A stretch of 64,000 nt of DNA, from the NCBI RefSeq assembly GCF_003323735.1, contig NZ_QOIM01000040.1, positions 1 through 64,000 on the forward strand, given 5' to 3'. The DNA comes from Streptomyces reniochalinae. Its GTDB lineage: Bacteria; Actinomycetota; Actinomycetes; Streptomycetales; Streptomycetaceae. A program made the translations under genes and the position numbers. Numbering within the stretch: the stretch's first letter is position 1; each line of letters opens with the position of its first letter. Of this stretch, positions 30,679-39,002 are shown piece by piece. The notes beneath the pieces are model-generated. The model did not search any database, was not told the origin of the DNA, and saw only the letters and a list, made by a program, of their open reading frames with translations.

Positions 30679-32006
30679 TGGCCGGCTGCGACTTCGGCTG
30701 GGTGCGTCCCACGGTCGGCGGCTACTGCGTCGGCGACGGGAAGGGCACGGCGCCCAAGGATCTCGGCGACAGCGCGTTCGACAATATCGTCGACAGCGCC
30801 GCGGAGGCGGCGGGATCCACCGTCAAGGCCCTCGGCAGCGCGTGGACGCAGATCGAGAGCCCGCTGCTCAGTTACGACAGCGGCCCCGCGGCCTTCCTGC
30901 GCGGCTCCACCCTGTGGTTCACCTCGTTCACCGCCGTCCTGTGCCTGCTCGTCGCCGCGGGGCACCTGGCCTGGCAGCGCCGCAGCGAGCCGGGGAAGCA
31001 GGCGCTGCGGGGCCTGCTCAACCTGGTCGTCGTCTCCTCCGCTGGGGTGGCGGCCGTCAACCTGCTGACCGTGGCGGGCGACAGGTTCAGCGTCTGGATC
31101 ATCGACAGGTCCACGGGCTGCCAGCGGATCAGCCCGGACGGCGAGCCGGTGCGGCAGTGCGTGAACGAGTTCGACGACCGTGTCTCGGCGATGCTCGCGC
31201 TCGGGGACTCGGACTCGGCCTTCCTGGTGCTGATCATGTCCCTGCTGGTGATCGTCGGCAGTCTGGTGCAGATCGCGCTCATGATCGTGCGAGTGGCCAT
31301 GCTGGTGATCCTCACCGGAACGCTCCCGCTGTCCGCCGCCGCCAGCTCCACCCCCGGGGGCCGAGCCTGGTTCCGCAAGTCCACGGGCTGGCTGCTGGCG
31401 TTCGTGCTGTACAAACCGACCGCCGCGGTCGTGTACGCGGCGGCGTTCTCGATGACCGGCACGGCGCCGGGCGGCGAGGGCAAGGAGATCATCTCCATGG
31501 TCTCCGGGGTGGTCCTGCTCGTGCTGGCCTGCTGCACCCTGCCCGCGCTGCTGCGCCTCGCGGCGCCCGCCGTGCAGGCCACCGCCTCGGGCCTCGGGCG
31601 CGGCGGCTCCTCGGGGGCCCGCAGCGCCCGGACGGTCGCCACCGGGGCGCAGGCGGTACCGCAACTGCGCGGGCCCGCCGCGGGACGCTCGGTCTCCGGC
31701 GCGATGCTGCACCAGGATCGTACGGAAGCCACCGGGGCCCGCAGCGGCACCGGCCGGATGGCCGGAGCGCGCAGGCCCGCGCAAGGCGCCGGCGGCGCCC
31801 AGGCCTCGCCGGGCGCCGCGGCGAGTGCCACCACGGCAGGCGGCCCCGCGGGACGGGGCCCGAAGGCCACGAGCAAGCAGTCCCACCAGCCGGCGCCGTC
31901 CGCGGACCCCGGCGACCCGTCCGAGGGCGAACTCCTCTCCTCCGCGCTCTCGACGGCTCCTCGACACCACGACGACCAGCAGGGGGAATCCCGTGGCAGT
32001 GACTGA
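30678..32006 (+). CDS. VirB6/TrbL-like polytopic membrane protein, module A
   Basis: A protein of 442 residues with about six hydrophobic segments between residues 70 and 300 (for example FTAVLCLLVAAGHLAW, LVLIMSLLVIVGSLVQ and VSGVVLLVLACCTLPALL). The C-terminal 140 residues are Ala/Gly/Ser-rich and predicted disordered. The layout and the segment GTLPLSAAASSTPGGRAWFRKSTGWLL match the module B protein at 50405-51757 (GTLPMAAAASMSNWGGGWWRKHLGWMV). It is the likely central channel component. It overlaps the stop upstream by one base and the next gene by 14. Confidence 0.85.
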   Translation: MAGCDFGWVRPTVGGYCVGDGKGTAPKDLGDSAFDNIVDSAAEAAGSTVKALGSAWTQIESPLLSYDSGPAAFLRGSTLWFTSFTAVLCLLVAAGHLAWQRRSEPGKQALRGLLNLVVVSSAGVAAVNLLTVAGDRFSVWIIDRSTGCQRISPDGEPVRQCVNEFDDRVSAMLALGDSDSAFLVLIMSLLVIVGSLVQIALMIVRVAMLVILTGTLPLSAAASSTPGGRAWFRKSTGWLLAFVLYKPTAAVVYAAAFSMTGTAPGGEGKEIISMVSGVVLLVLACCTLPALLRLAAPAVQATASGLGRGGSSGARSARTVATGAQAVPQLRGPAAGRSVSGAMLHQDRTEATGARSGTGRMAGARRPAQGAGGAQASPGAAASATTAGGPAGRGPKATSKQSHQPAPSADPGDPSEGELLSSALSTAPRHHDDQQGESRGSD

Positions 32007-33492
32007 AGAATCCGGCCCGCGCACCTACGGCAACTTCCGCAAGCCGCGCGCCTCCGGACTGCGGGGCCTGTCCCTGGGCGCCACGCTGCTGCTGTTCGGC
32101 GGCCTGATCGCCGTCGTCCTCAGCACGCTGATCTCCCTGTGGGTCGCGCTGGCGCTGGCGGCCGTCCTGGCGCTCGCCATGGCTCCGCTGGCCCTGCGCG
32201 ACCGGCACGGCCGTACGCTGATGCAGCGCGGCGCGGTCCGCCTCGCCTGGTGGCGCACCACCTCCTCGGGCGGCAACCTCTACCGCTCGGGTCCGCTGGG
32301 CCGGGCCGGCGGCGGCAACTGCCGGCTGCCGGGGCTCGCCGCCCAGTCGTCGCTGAGCGAGGCACGCGACGGCTACGGCCGGGCGTTCGCCATGATCACC
32401 GTGCCGGCGACCAACCACCACACCGTCGTCGTCGCCTGCGACGCGGACGGCGCCGCCCTGGTCGACGAGCGCCAGGTCGACATCTGGGTGGCCCACTGGG
32501 GCCAGTGGCTCTCCGCGCTCGGCACCGAGCCGGGCCTGGTCGCCGCGAGCGTCACGGTGGAGACGGCACCCGACCCCGGCGTCCGGCTCCAGCAGGAGAT
32601 CGACGCCAACGCGGTCGACGAGGGCCCCGAACTCGCGCGCAGGATGCTGCGGGACGTGGTCGCCGCCTACCCCAGCGGCTCCGCGCAGATCAGCACCCGC
32701 ATCGCGCTGACGTACTCGGGCGCGGCCCGCCCCGGATCGCCTCGCCGCAACGTCGAGGAGATGGCGGTGCACATCGGCACCCGCCTGCCGGGGCTGACCG
32801 CCGGGCTGTCCATGACCGGCGCGGGAACGGCCGTACCGATGACGGCGACCGAACTCACCGAGGCCGTACGGGTCGCCTACGACCCCACCGTCGCCCAACT
32901 CGTGGAGGAGGCCCGCGCCGCCGGGGGCACCGGACTGACCTGGGACCAGGCGGGCCCCACCGCCGCGCAGGAGGCGTGGGACCACTACCGGCACGACGGC
33001 GTGCACAGCGTCACCTGGGCGATGACGGAGGCGCCGCAGGGCGAGGTGTTCGCCAACGTGCTGACCGGCCTGGTGCAGCCCAGCCGCGACATCGCCCGCA
33101 AGCGGGTCACCCTGCTCTACCGCCCGCACAGCCGCGCCGAAAGCGCCCGCGTCGTACAACAGGACTACAAGAACGCCCTGTTCACCGCCCAGCAGTCGCC
33201 ACTCGGCAGGGCGAGCGACGACGCGGAGGTCGTCGCCGCCAGGAAGGCCGCCGAGGAACAGGCACAGGGCCACGGGGTCATCCAGTTCGGGCTGCTGATC
33301 ACCGCCACCGTCGACTCCGCCGAGGACCTGCCCAGGGCGAGCGCGGCCGTCGACAACCTGGCACCCGCCGCCCGGATCGCGGTCAGGCCGGTCTACGGAT
33401 CGCAGGCCGCCGCCTTCGCCGCCGCGCTGCCGCTGGGCCTCGTCCTGCCGCTGCACACCGCACTGCCGCAGACCGTGCGGGACGCGATGTAG
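31993..33492 (+). CDS. SCO6880-family protein (PrgI-like membrane part plus VirB4 N-terminal-like part), module A
   Basis: A protein of 499 residues read from the GTG at 31993. The N-terminus TYGNFRKPRASGL is followed by two close transmembrane helices (about 25-68), the arrangement of PrgI-type subunits. The remaining soluble part contains no P-loop. Module B has a clear paralog at 48787-50280 (TYGNWRRPRRPGL; VRVAYDP; RKRVALLYRP). Inference: this family joins a PrgI-like membrane subunit to the N-terminal half of VirB4, the ATPase half being the next gene. The start lies inside the end of the VirB6-like gene. Confidence 0.85.
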   Translation: MAVTEESGPRTYGNFRKPRASGLRGLSLGATLLLFGGLIAVVLSTLISLWVALALAAVLALAMAPLALRDRHGRTLMQRGAVRLAWWRTTSSGGNLYRSGPLGRAGGGNCRLPGLAAQSSLSEARDGYGRAFAMITVPATNHHTVVVACDADGAALVDERQVDIWVAHWGQWLSALGTEPGLVAASVTVETAPDPGVRLQQEIDANAVDEGPELARRMLRDVVAAYPSGSAQISTRIALTYSGAARPGSPRRNVEEMAVHIGTRLPGLTAGLSMTGAGTAVPMTATELTEAVRVAYDPTVAQLVEEARAAGGTGLTWDQAGPTAAQEAWDHYRHDGVHSVTWAMTEAPQGEVFANVLTGLVQPSRDIARKRVTLLYRPHSRAESARVVQQDYKNALFTAQQSPLGRASDDAEVVAARKAAEEQAQGHGVIQFGLLITATVDSAEDLPRASAAVDNLAPAARIAVRPVYGSQAAAFAAALPLGLVLPLHTALPQTVRDAM

Positions 33493-33540
33493 CGCCTCGC
33501 GGACCCGTCGCCACCGCACGCAAACAGCACAGGAGGACCC

Positions 33541-35034
33541 ATGGCAGCCCGCACGAGCGGCAGGACCCGGGCGCGCAGGCCTGACACCCCCCGCACACCG
33601 CAGCCCACGCCGCGCGGCTGGCCCGGGCGGGGCGGCGGCACCGTCGGCTACGTCGATCCAGCGCCCGAATGGCGCGGCACCACCGTCCAGGTCTGCGGAA
33701 TGTGGCCGTTCGGTGCGGGGGCCGGCACACCGATGGTCGGGGTGCCCCTCGGCCGCGACCTCGACTCCGGGGCCACCGTGTGCTGCGACCCGGTCAGCTG
33801 GTTCATGCGCACGGGGCTGCTCGCCAACCCCTCGATGTTCGTGCTCGGCCGCCCGGGACTCGGCAAGTCGACCGTCGTACGGCGGATGGCGCTGGGCCTG
33901 GCGGGCTACGGGGTGCACCCGCTCGTCTTCGGCGACCTCAAGCCCGACTACGTCGACCTCATCAGGGCCATCGGCGGACAGGTCATCAGCCTCGGCCGGG
34001 GCCGGGGCCACCTCAACGTCCTCGACCCCGGCGAGTCCACCGCTGCCGCCGCCCGGCTCACAGGATCGGCGCGCCGCCAACTCCTGGCCGCCACCCACAG
34101 CCGGCGCCTGAACATGGTGTCCGCGCTGCTGACGATCCTGCGCTCCGAGCCGCCCGGCGACCGCGAGGAGACCGTGCTCGCCGCGGCGCTCGACATCCTC
34201 GACGACCGGCACGGCCCCGGCCGCACACCTGTCCTCGCCGACCTGGTGCAGGTCATCAAGGACGCCCCGGAGCCGGTACGTGCCGTCGCGCTCGACCGCG
34301 GGGACATCAACCGTTACCGCGACATCACCGAGAACCTGGAAGCCTCGCTGACGGCACTGCTCGGGGACGGCATGCTGGGCGACTCCTTCGCCCGCCCGAC
34401 CACGGAGCCCATGAAGCTCGACCGCCCCGTGTGCTTCGACATCAGCGACATCGACGACAGCGAGACCCTCCTCCAGGCGGCCGCCCTGCTCTCTTGCTGG
34501 TCCTACGGCTTCGGCGCCGTCTCGGCCGCCCACGCGCTCGCCGACGCGGGTCTCGAGCCGCGCCGCAACCACTTCCTCGTCATGGACGAGCTGTGGCGGG
34601 TGCTGCAAGCGGGCCGTGGCCTGGTCGACCGGGTCAACGCCCTCACCCGCCTGGACCGCCAGCGCGGCGTGGGTCTCGCCATGGTCACCCACACCATCGG
34701 CGACCTGCTGGCCCTGCCCACCGAGGAGGACCGCATCAAGGCCAAGGGGTTCGTGGAACGCGCGGGCATGGTGGTGTGCGCGGGACTGCCGCCGGCCGAG
34801 ATGCCGCAACTGTCGCAGGTGGTGGAGCTGACGGAGGTCGAAAAGCGGCTCCTGGTCGACTGGTCCACACCACCCGCCTGGGACAGCTCCCGCAACCGCC
34901 AGGCCGACCCGCCAGGACTCGGCAACTTCCTCGTCAAGGTCGGCAGCAGGCCCGGCATCCCCGTCCATGTCGACCTCACCGAGGGCGAGTTGGAGGTCAA
35001 CAACACCAACAAGAGGTGGAACAAACAGGCGTGA
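33541..35034 (+). CDS. VirB4-like secretion ATPase, module A
   Basis: A protein of 497 residues. Walker A GRPGLGKST lies at 103-111 and Walker B FLVMDEL at 345-351. Other conserved pieces are FGDLKPDYVDLI, RLDRQRGVGLAMVTHT (sensor-like) and the C-terminal KVGSRPGIP. The paralog in module B (47075-48790) keeps all of these. VirB4 proteins energise type IV secretion channels from the cytoplasmic face. The protein has the ATPase half only; the N-terminal half is apparently carried by the SCO6880-family protein. A GGAGG lies just before the ATG. It is last in the module A operon, which has no coupling ATPase of its own. Confidence 0.9.
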   Translation: MAARTSGRTRARRPDTPRTPQPTPRGWPGRGGGTVGYVDPAPEWRGTTVQVCGMWPFGAGAGTPMVGVPLGRDLDSGATVCCDPVSWFMRTGLLANPSMFVLGRPGLGKSTVVRRMALGLAGYGVHPLVFGDLKPDYVDLIRAIGGQVISLGRGRGHLNVLDPGESTAAAARLTGSARRQLLAATHSRRLNMVSALLTILRSEPPGDREETVLAAALDILDDRHGPGRTPVLADLVQVIKDAPEPVRAVALDRGDINRYRDITENLEASLTALLGDGMLGDSFARPTTEPMKLDRPVCFDISDIDDSETLLQAAALLSCWSYGFGAVSAAHALADAGLEPRRNHFLVMDELWRVLQAGRGLVDRVNALTRLDRQRGVGLAMVTHTIGDLLALPTEEDRIKAKGFVERAGMVVCAGLPPAEMPQLSQVVELTEVEKRLLVDWSTPPAWDSSRNRQADPPGLGNFLVKVGSRPGIPVHVDLTEGELEVNNTNKRWNKQA

Positions 35035-35051
35035 GGGCCCTGACCACGCGG

Positions 35052-35076
35052 TGAACCGATCAGGTCGCCGATCCGT
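35052..35076 (+). promoter_or_regulatory. SigL-like ECF promoter candidate, ricin-lectin gene (distal)
   Basis: TGAACCGAT, 12 bases, CCGT, the same two blocks and spacing as the other sites. It lies about 215 bases before the lectin-like gene. The next 20 bases resemble those after the site at 38017. Confidence 0.55.
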
Positions 35077-35118
35077 GGAAAGGGTGGAGGCCGGGCCCCC
35101 ACCGCGGTCTCCACCCGA

Positions 35119-35162
35119 ACCGGGCCCGGGGCGCGTTCCCCGTTCGGCGCCCTGGGCCCGGT
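35119..35162. terminator. Hairpin between module A operon and lectin-like gene
   Basis: Arms ACCGGGCCCGGGG and CCCTGGGCCCGGT pair with one mismatch around an 18-base loop. It lies between two promoter candidates, so it may also act as an attenuator for transcripts from the distal one. Confidence 0.5.
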
Positions 35163-35212
35163 CTGCTGCGACGTGTGCGGCACGGCGAGGCGGTCGGCGA
35201 TCGGCACAGCTG

Positions 35213-35237
35213 TGAACCGATACGCACAGCGCTCCGT
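35213..35237 (+). promoter_or_regulatory. SigL-like ECF promoter candidate, ricin-lectin gene (proximal)
   Basis: TGAACCGAT, 12 bases, CCGT, about 53 bases before the ATG of the lectin-like gene. Confidence 0.6.
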
Positions 35238-35289
35238 TCTCACCGTGGAGTTCTTCCGTCGCAAGCCGAGACGTCAGGGAGTGGTGCAC

Positions 35290-37350
35290 ATGAGCGAGGA
35301 CGGAGAGGCCCGGGCGCCCGGCGCGCCGCCCGAGGACCCGGCCCCCTTCGAAGTGGTCATCGACGGGTCCGGTGCCGCCTCGATCGACGGCGAGCAGGTG
35401 CCGGTCATCGGCGACCAGCCGCTCGACACCGCCATCCTCGACACGCTGCACGGGTACGCGCGGCTGCGGAACACCCCCGTCACAGCGGTCATCTCCAACC
35501 CGGCCACCGACTCGACGGTGCACGTCGAGGTCGGCCCCGACGGCTCCAGCCGACTCGCCGGGCCACCGTCCGAGGACGCGGACGAAAGCGCCGCGTCGGA
35601 GGGCGACGCGGCGGCAGGGGGCCCCGGCGCGGGGGCCGACGCCGTGGCCGGTTCCGCGGCCGGTGGCGCCGGCGCCGTGGCTGACGGGGCCGCTCCAGTG
35701 GTCGGCGGCGCGGCGGGTGACGCCGCCCCGGTGGCCCACTCCGCGCCCGAGGGCACCGCCCCGGTGCCCGGGGGCGGCACTCAGGACCAGCCCGGTGGCG
35801 TGGAGACCGGGGATGAGGCGGCCACCGCGATCATGCCGACCGTGGAGGCGGACCCGTCCCCGGCAGCAGCTGAGCCGGTTGCCGGGCCTGCGGCGGCTGT
35901 GGGGCCTGCGGCGGCTGTGGGCCCCGGCGTGGCCGTGGACCCCCAGGCGGCCGGGGGCTCCGGGACGGTCGCTGGTCCCGAATCCGTCGTGGGCGGCGGG
36001 ACGACCGCAGACCCTGACGCGGCCGCCGCCCCCGGTACGACGGCTGCCGGGCCGTCCCCGGCTGCCGGCAACGGCCCAGCTGCCGGCAACGGCCCAGCTG
36101 CCGGCAACGGCCCAGCTGCCGGCAACGGCCCAGCTGCCGGCAACGGCCCAGCTGCCGGCAACGGCCCAGCCGTCGGCAACGGCCCAGCCGTCGGCAACGG
36201 CTCCGTCGCCGGGGGAGGCCCGGTCGCCGGCAACGGCCCGGCTCCAGGAACCGGCCCGGCCGTCGGGGACGGCCCGGCAGCCGTGGCGGGCGGCTCGCCC
36301 GTCGGCGGCGGACAGCCGGGCCCACTGGCCCAGAAGGGCACCGCCAAGCGACGCACCGCGCTGCCGTCGATCCCGCGCCCGTCCCTGCCGTCGCTGCCGC
36401 GACCCGCGCTGCTCGGACGCTCGTCCGGTGCCGGAGGCGGGAGCAACGGCAGCGGTGGGGGCAACGCCGCGCGCGGGCCCCGGGGTTCGGACGTCGAGTT
36501 CGTGCCCACCAGCCTGCTCAAGAAGCCCTGGGTGGTCGCGGCCTCGGCCGTCGCCGTGGTGGCGCTCGTCACCACGCCGCTCGCGCTGGCCGGTGCCAGC
36601 AGCGGCGAGGAAGAGGGCGGGAAGGACGAGAAGACCCTGGCCGACGGTCCGAAGGACGAGGTCACACGCGGCCCGGGAGGCGCGGTGCGCCCCTCACCGC
36701 CGCCGTCGCCTTCCGGCTCCCCCTCGGCGAAGGACGACCCCAGCGACAAGCCGAAGTTCGGGGACTCGAAGCCCTCCGAGTCCAAGGACGAGAAGGACTC
36801 CGACTCGTCCGACGAGGAGTCCTCGGGCGGGGACGACAAGAAGGACACGAAGAAGGCGTCCGCGGGACCCGGAATCCCGTCGGGGGTCACCATGATCGTC
36901 AACCGGAAGACCGACCTGTGCCTGGATCTGCCGGGAACCGGCAAGGGCAAGCCGGACGGCCGGGCCCAGCAGGGCGCGTGCGACACGACCCACGCGGCTC
37001 TCGGCGGCAACCAGCGGTGGAAGCTGGACCTCAAGGAGAAGGACGGCGGGCCGGGGAAGGCCGACCTCTACCTCATCCGTAACGTCAAGGACAACCTCTG
37101 CCTGGACCTGGCCGGGTTCGGACCCAAGGCGGCCAGGTCGCCGGTGACCGAATACCACTGCCGCGCCAAGAACGACAACCAGCTGTGGTGGTTCGACAAG
37201 CGGTCCAACGGCACGTACTGGATCCGCAACCACGAGAGCGGACACCTGTGCCTCGACGTGTCCGGCAAGGGCGAGAAGCCGCACGCCCCCCTGCTGATCT
37301 TCGGCTGCGACGACGCCGACGACCACCAGTGGACCTTCCGCAAGCCGTGA
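35290..37350 (+). CDS. Membrane protein with shared N-terminal domain, repeat linker and extracellular ricin-type lectin domain
   Basis: A protein of 686 residues. Residues about 14-80 are the small domain (FEVVIDGSGAASIDG ... VEVGPDGSSRL) shared with the TPR-like proteins of modules A and B. A long Gly/Ala/Pro linker with tandem AAGNGP repeats follows. One transmembrane helix lies at about 413-437 (WVVAASAVAVVALVTTPLALA), then a charged Ser/Asp/Lys-rich stalk, then a beta-trefoil lectin domain (about 533-686). The three QxW-type signatures of that domain are NQRW, NQLW and DHQW, each near a CLDL or CLDV. The N-terminus should be inside and the lectin outside, so it may link the secretion-like machine to a surface glycan. 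No counterpart is seen in module B. Confidence 0.88.
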   Translation: MSEDGEARAPGAPPEDPAPFEVVIDGSGAASIDGEQVPVIGDQPLDTAILDTLHGYARLRNTPVTAVISNPATDSTVHVEVGPDGSSRLAGPPSEDADESAASEGDAAAGGPGAGADAVAGSAAGGAGAVADGAAPVVGGAAGDAAPVAHSAPEGTAPVPGGGTQDQPGGVETGDEAATAIMPTVEADPSPAAAEPVAGPAAAVGPAAAVGPGVAVDPQAAGGSGTVAGPESVVGGGTTADPDAAAAPGTTAAGPSPAAGNGPAAGNGPAAGNGPAAGNGPAAGNGPAAGNGPAVGNGPAVGNGSVAGGGPVAGNGPAPGTGPAVGDGPAAVAGGSPVGGGQPGPLAQKGTAKRRTALPSIPRPSLPSLPRPALLGRSSGAGGGSNGSGGGNAARGPRGSDVEFVPTSLLKKPWVVAASAVAVVALVTTPLALAGASSGEEEGGKDEKTLADGPKDEVTRGPGGAVRPSPPPSPSGSPSAKDDPSDKPKFGDSKPSESKDEKDSDSSDEESSGGDDKKDTKKASAGPGIPSGVTMIVNRKTDLCLDLPGTGKGKPDGRAQQGACDTTHAALGGNQRWKLDLKEKDGGPGKADLYLIRNVKDNLCLDLAGFGPKAARSPVTEYHCRAKNDNQLWWFDKRSNGTYWIRNHESGHLCLDVSGKGEKPHAPLLIFGCDDADDHQWTFRKP
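36061..36168 (+). repeat. Six perfect copies of an 18-bp in-frame repeat, with degenerate copies to about 36275
   Basis: The unit GCTGCCGGCAACGGCCCA is repeated six times without change and encodes AAGNGP. Further copies diverge gradually downstream. It lies in the linker of the lectin-like membrane protein. Perfect identity implies recent slippage or selection for length. Confidence 0.95.
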
Positions 37351-37386
37351 GGAGGCGGCACCGGGGACAGCGGGCCGGTGCGGGCG

Positions 37387-37415
37387 GCCCGGCCGGGCGT
37401 CTCGTCCGGCCGGGC
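37387..37415. terminator. Hairpin terminator between convergent genes
   Basis: A 10-bp perfect stem (GCCCGGCCGG / CCGGCCGGGC) with a nine-base loop, between the lectin-like gene and the convergent DUF4913 gene. Confidence 0.65.
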
Positions 37416-37428
37416 GCGTGCTGGAGCT

Positions 37429-37857
37429 TCAGCCCACAGGGTCCACCGGCGGGACCTCCTTGGCCCGGTGAGAGCCCGGTTTGCACCCGGCGAAAGGCCC
37501 CATAGGGTCACGCAGGGCTCCCATGATCGGCCCCAAGAAGTCGCGGTGCCATACGGAGGGCCCCGTGTTGTCGGCGTTCGGACCGGTCAACTCGGCCCAG
37601 GCCAGCCACAGTCCGTGGAGCTGCGCCACCGCCTCAGGATGCTCCCACCAGCGCGAACACCACGGAGCCGTGGAACTCACCTCCCTGCCGTAGACCGGCA
37701 GCAGCACGTGGTGCGTCCACTGGAGGAGCTGGTACAGCGACGCCTGGTACTCGGCCCCGTCCTGGTAGAGGATGAACCGAGGCTTGGCCGGGGCCTTTTC
37801 CTCGGCAGGCCCCCCGTCCTCGCCCGCGGTTCCGGGGTCGTCGCTGTTCACTGCCAT
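37429..37857 (-). CDS. DUF4913 family protein
   Basis: A protein of 142 residues from the ATG at 37857, with AGGGAG eight bases upstream. The pattern HHVLLPVYGRE, WCSRWWEHPEAVAQLHGLWLAW, SVWHRDFLGP and LRDPMGPFAGC is that of DUF4913, a family known mainly from actinomycete plasmids, integrative elements and T4SS-like loci. The N-terminal 30 residues are acidic and unstructured. The function is unknown. Its presence supports the link of this region to conjugation-derived systems. Confidence 0.82.
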   Translation of the reverse strand: MAVNSDDPGTAGEDGGPAEEKAPAKPRFILYQDGAEYQASLYQLLQWTHHVLLPVYGREVSSTAPWCSRWWEHPEAVAQLHGLWLAWAELTGPNADNTGPSVWHRDFLGPIMGALRDPMGPFAGCKPGSHRAKEVPPVDPVG

Positions 37858-37935
37858 GCGGGTGCTCCCTGCGGGTGGTGTCGTCGGCTGGCGCGTCGCG
37901 CGGCGCTTCGCCCTCTCGTCGTGCTGGTGACCAAC

Positions 37936-37960
37936 ACGTGTGCGCCGCGGGCCCGGTTCA
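37936..37960 (-). promoter_or_regulatory. SigL-like ECF promoter candidate, DUF4913 gene (weaker)
   Basis: The minus strand has TGAACCGGG, 12 bases, ACGT, one mismatch to the CCGT block. It is about 78 bases before the DUF4913 start and correctly oriented. Confidence 0.4.
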
Positions 37961-38016
37961 CCACGGTCTCCGGGCCACCGTGGCGCGGCACAGGGACGAT
38001 CGACCGCGGTGATCGG

Positions 38017-38041
38017 TGAACCGATCAGCTTTCTGTCCCGT
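38017..38041 (+). promoter_or_regulatory. SigL-like ECF promoter candidate, gene at 38083
   Basis: TGAACCGAT, 12 bases, CCGT. The -35-like block is also the right arm of a perfect palindrome, TGATCGGT-GA-ACCGATCA, at 38010-38027, which could be an operator. The gene starts 42 bases after the CCGT block. Confidence 0.6.
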
Positions 38042-38082
38042 GAGAAGGGTGTGGAACACATCGACACCGCGGGGAGGGCAGC

Positions 38083-38979
38083 GTGACAACTCCTCCGAAC
38101 CAGGGCGACGTCCGAGGCCGTCGGCTCAGGGACCCGGAGTGGGGCTCCCGGTCGCCGTCCCCGCCGCCGGAGGAATTCCGCTCGGAACCGTGGAGCACCG
38201 CCGCCGACGTGTACTACTACCTCCAGGGCAGCGAACTGATGACGGCCGCCAGCGCCGCCCTGGCGCGTGCAGGGCAGGGGTTCGTGGAGCGGTCCCCCCA
38301 AGTGGTGGATGCCGCCGTCGATGCCTTGCAGCCGGCCGCGCTCGTGGCGCAGGGGGTGGGCACGGGGCTGGGCGACGCGAACCAGGGCGCGGCGTCGTTC
38401 TACAACTGGGGCGTTCTGCTGAGCGGGGCCGACGGCGCACGCACCGTCTTCCTCGAAGGCAGGAAAGCGCTCAAGCCCCATCCGGACGACCCGCCCAACG
38501 TCCTGGCCGCCGTCATCGGAGCGGCCAGACTCGGCGGCTCAGCGGCCTACGCCTTCGCCCCCACCGAGGTGGGGAGAGCTGCCGGGGCGTCCGTTCAAGG
38601 AGCCGCGTTGGGCATCGAGGCGTGGATGCGGCGGCAGCAGGCCACGGCGGGGCGGCAGGCGCCGCCTGTAACGAGCGTGCCGTCCGAGGCTCCGCGTATC
38701 GCCCTGGAACGTGTCCCCGGTGCCCTGTCCGCCGATGAACTGATGGAGGTCGTTGACGCCAACCTGGGACGGGCCTCTTCCGGCCAGCTCCCCACGAATC
38801 CGACCGCGCAGACGCCGGTCCCCTCGACGGCACCCAGGGACCGGGCCGAACCGCTGAGCGTGGGGCAGCAGGCCACGCACGCCGGCGTGGGCCGCGGGTC
38901 CACCGCGGGTGTCGGCAACACCGTGGCCGGTCGGCACACCAGCCCGGGCACGAGCGGCAACGGCAAGCGCCTTGGGTAG
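38083..38979 (+). CDS. Hypothetical protein between the secretion-like modules
   Basis: A protein of 298 residues from a GTG with GGAGGG close upstream. The centre (about 36-170) is Ala-rich and helical (ADVYYYLQGSELMTAASAALARAG, VVDAAVDALQPAALVAQGVGTGL) and contains the distinctive GARTVFLEGRKALKPHPDDPP. The ends are Pro/Ser-rich and likely disordered. No catalytic motif, signal peptide or clear membrane helix is seen. It has its own SigL-like promoter candidate and so probably belongs to the same regulon. It might be a secreted substrate or soluble component, but nothing in the sequence proves it. Confidence 0.7.
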   Translation: MTTPPNQGDVRGRRLRDPEWGSRSPSPPPEEFRSEPWSTAADVYYYLQGSELMTAASAALARAGQGFVERSPQVVDAAVDALQPAALVAQGVGTGLGDANQGAASFYNWGVLLSGADGARTVFLEGRKALKPHPDDPPNVLAAVIGAARLGGSAAYAFAPTEVGRAAGASVQGAALGIEAWMRRQQATAGRQAPPVTSVPSEAPRIALERVPGALSADELMEVVDANLGRASSGQLPTNPTAQTPVPSTAPRDRAEPLSVGQQATHAGVGRGSTAGVGNTVAGRHTSPGTSGNGKRLG

Positions 38980-39002
38980 GCGCGAGCGAAACGCACCACT
39001 CC

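Noticed and set aside
36061-36275. Regular 18-bp repeats looking superficially like a CRISPR array
   Set aside because: The repeats are directly tandem with no spacers, in frame and coding; they are a protein linker.
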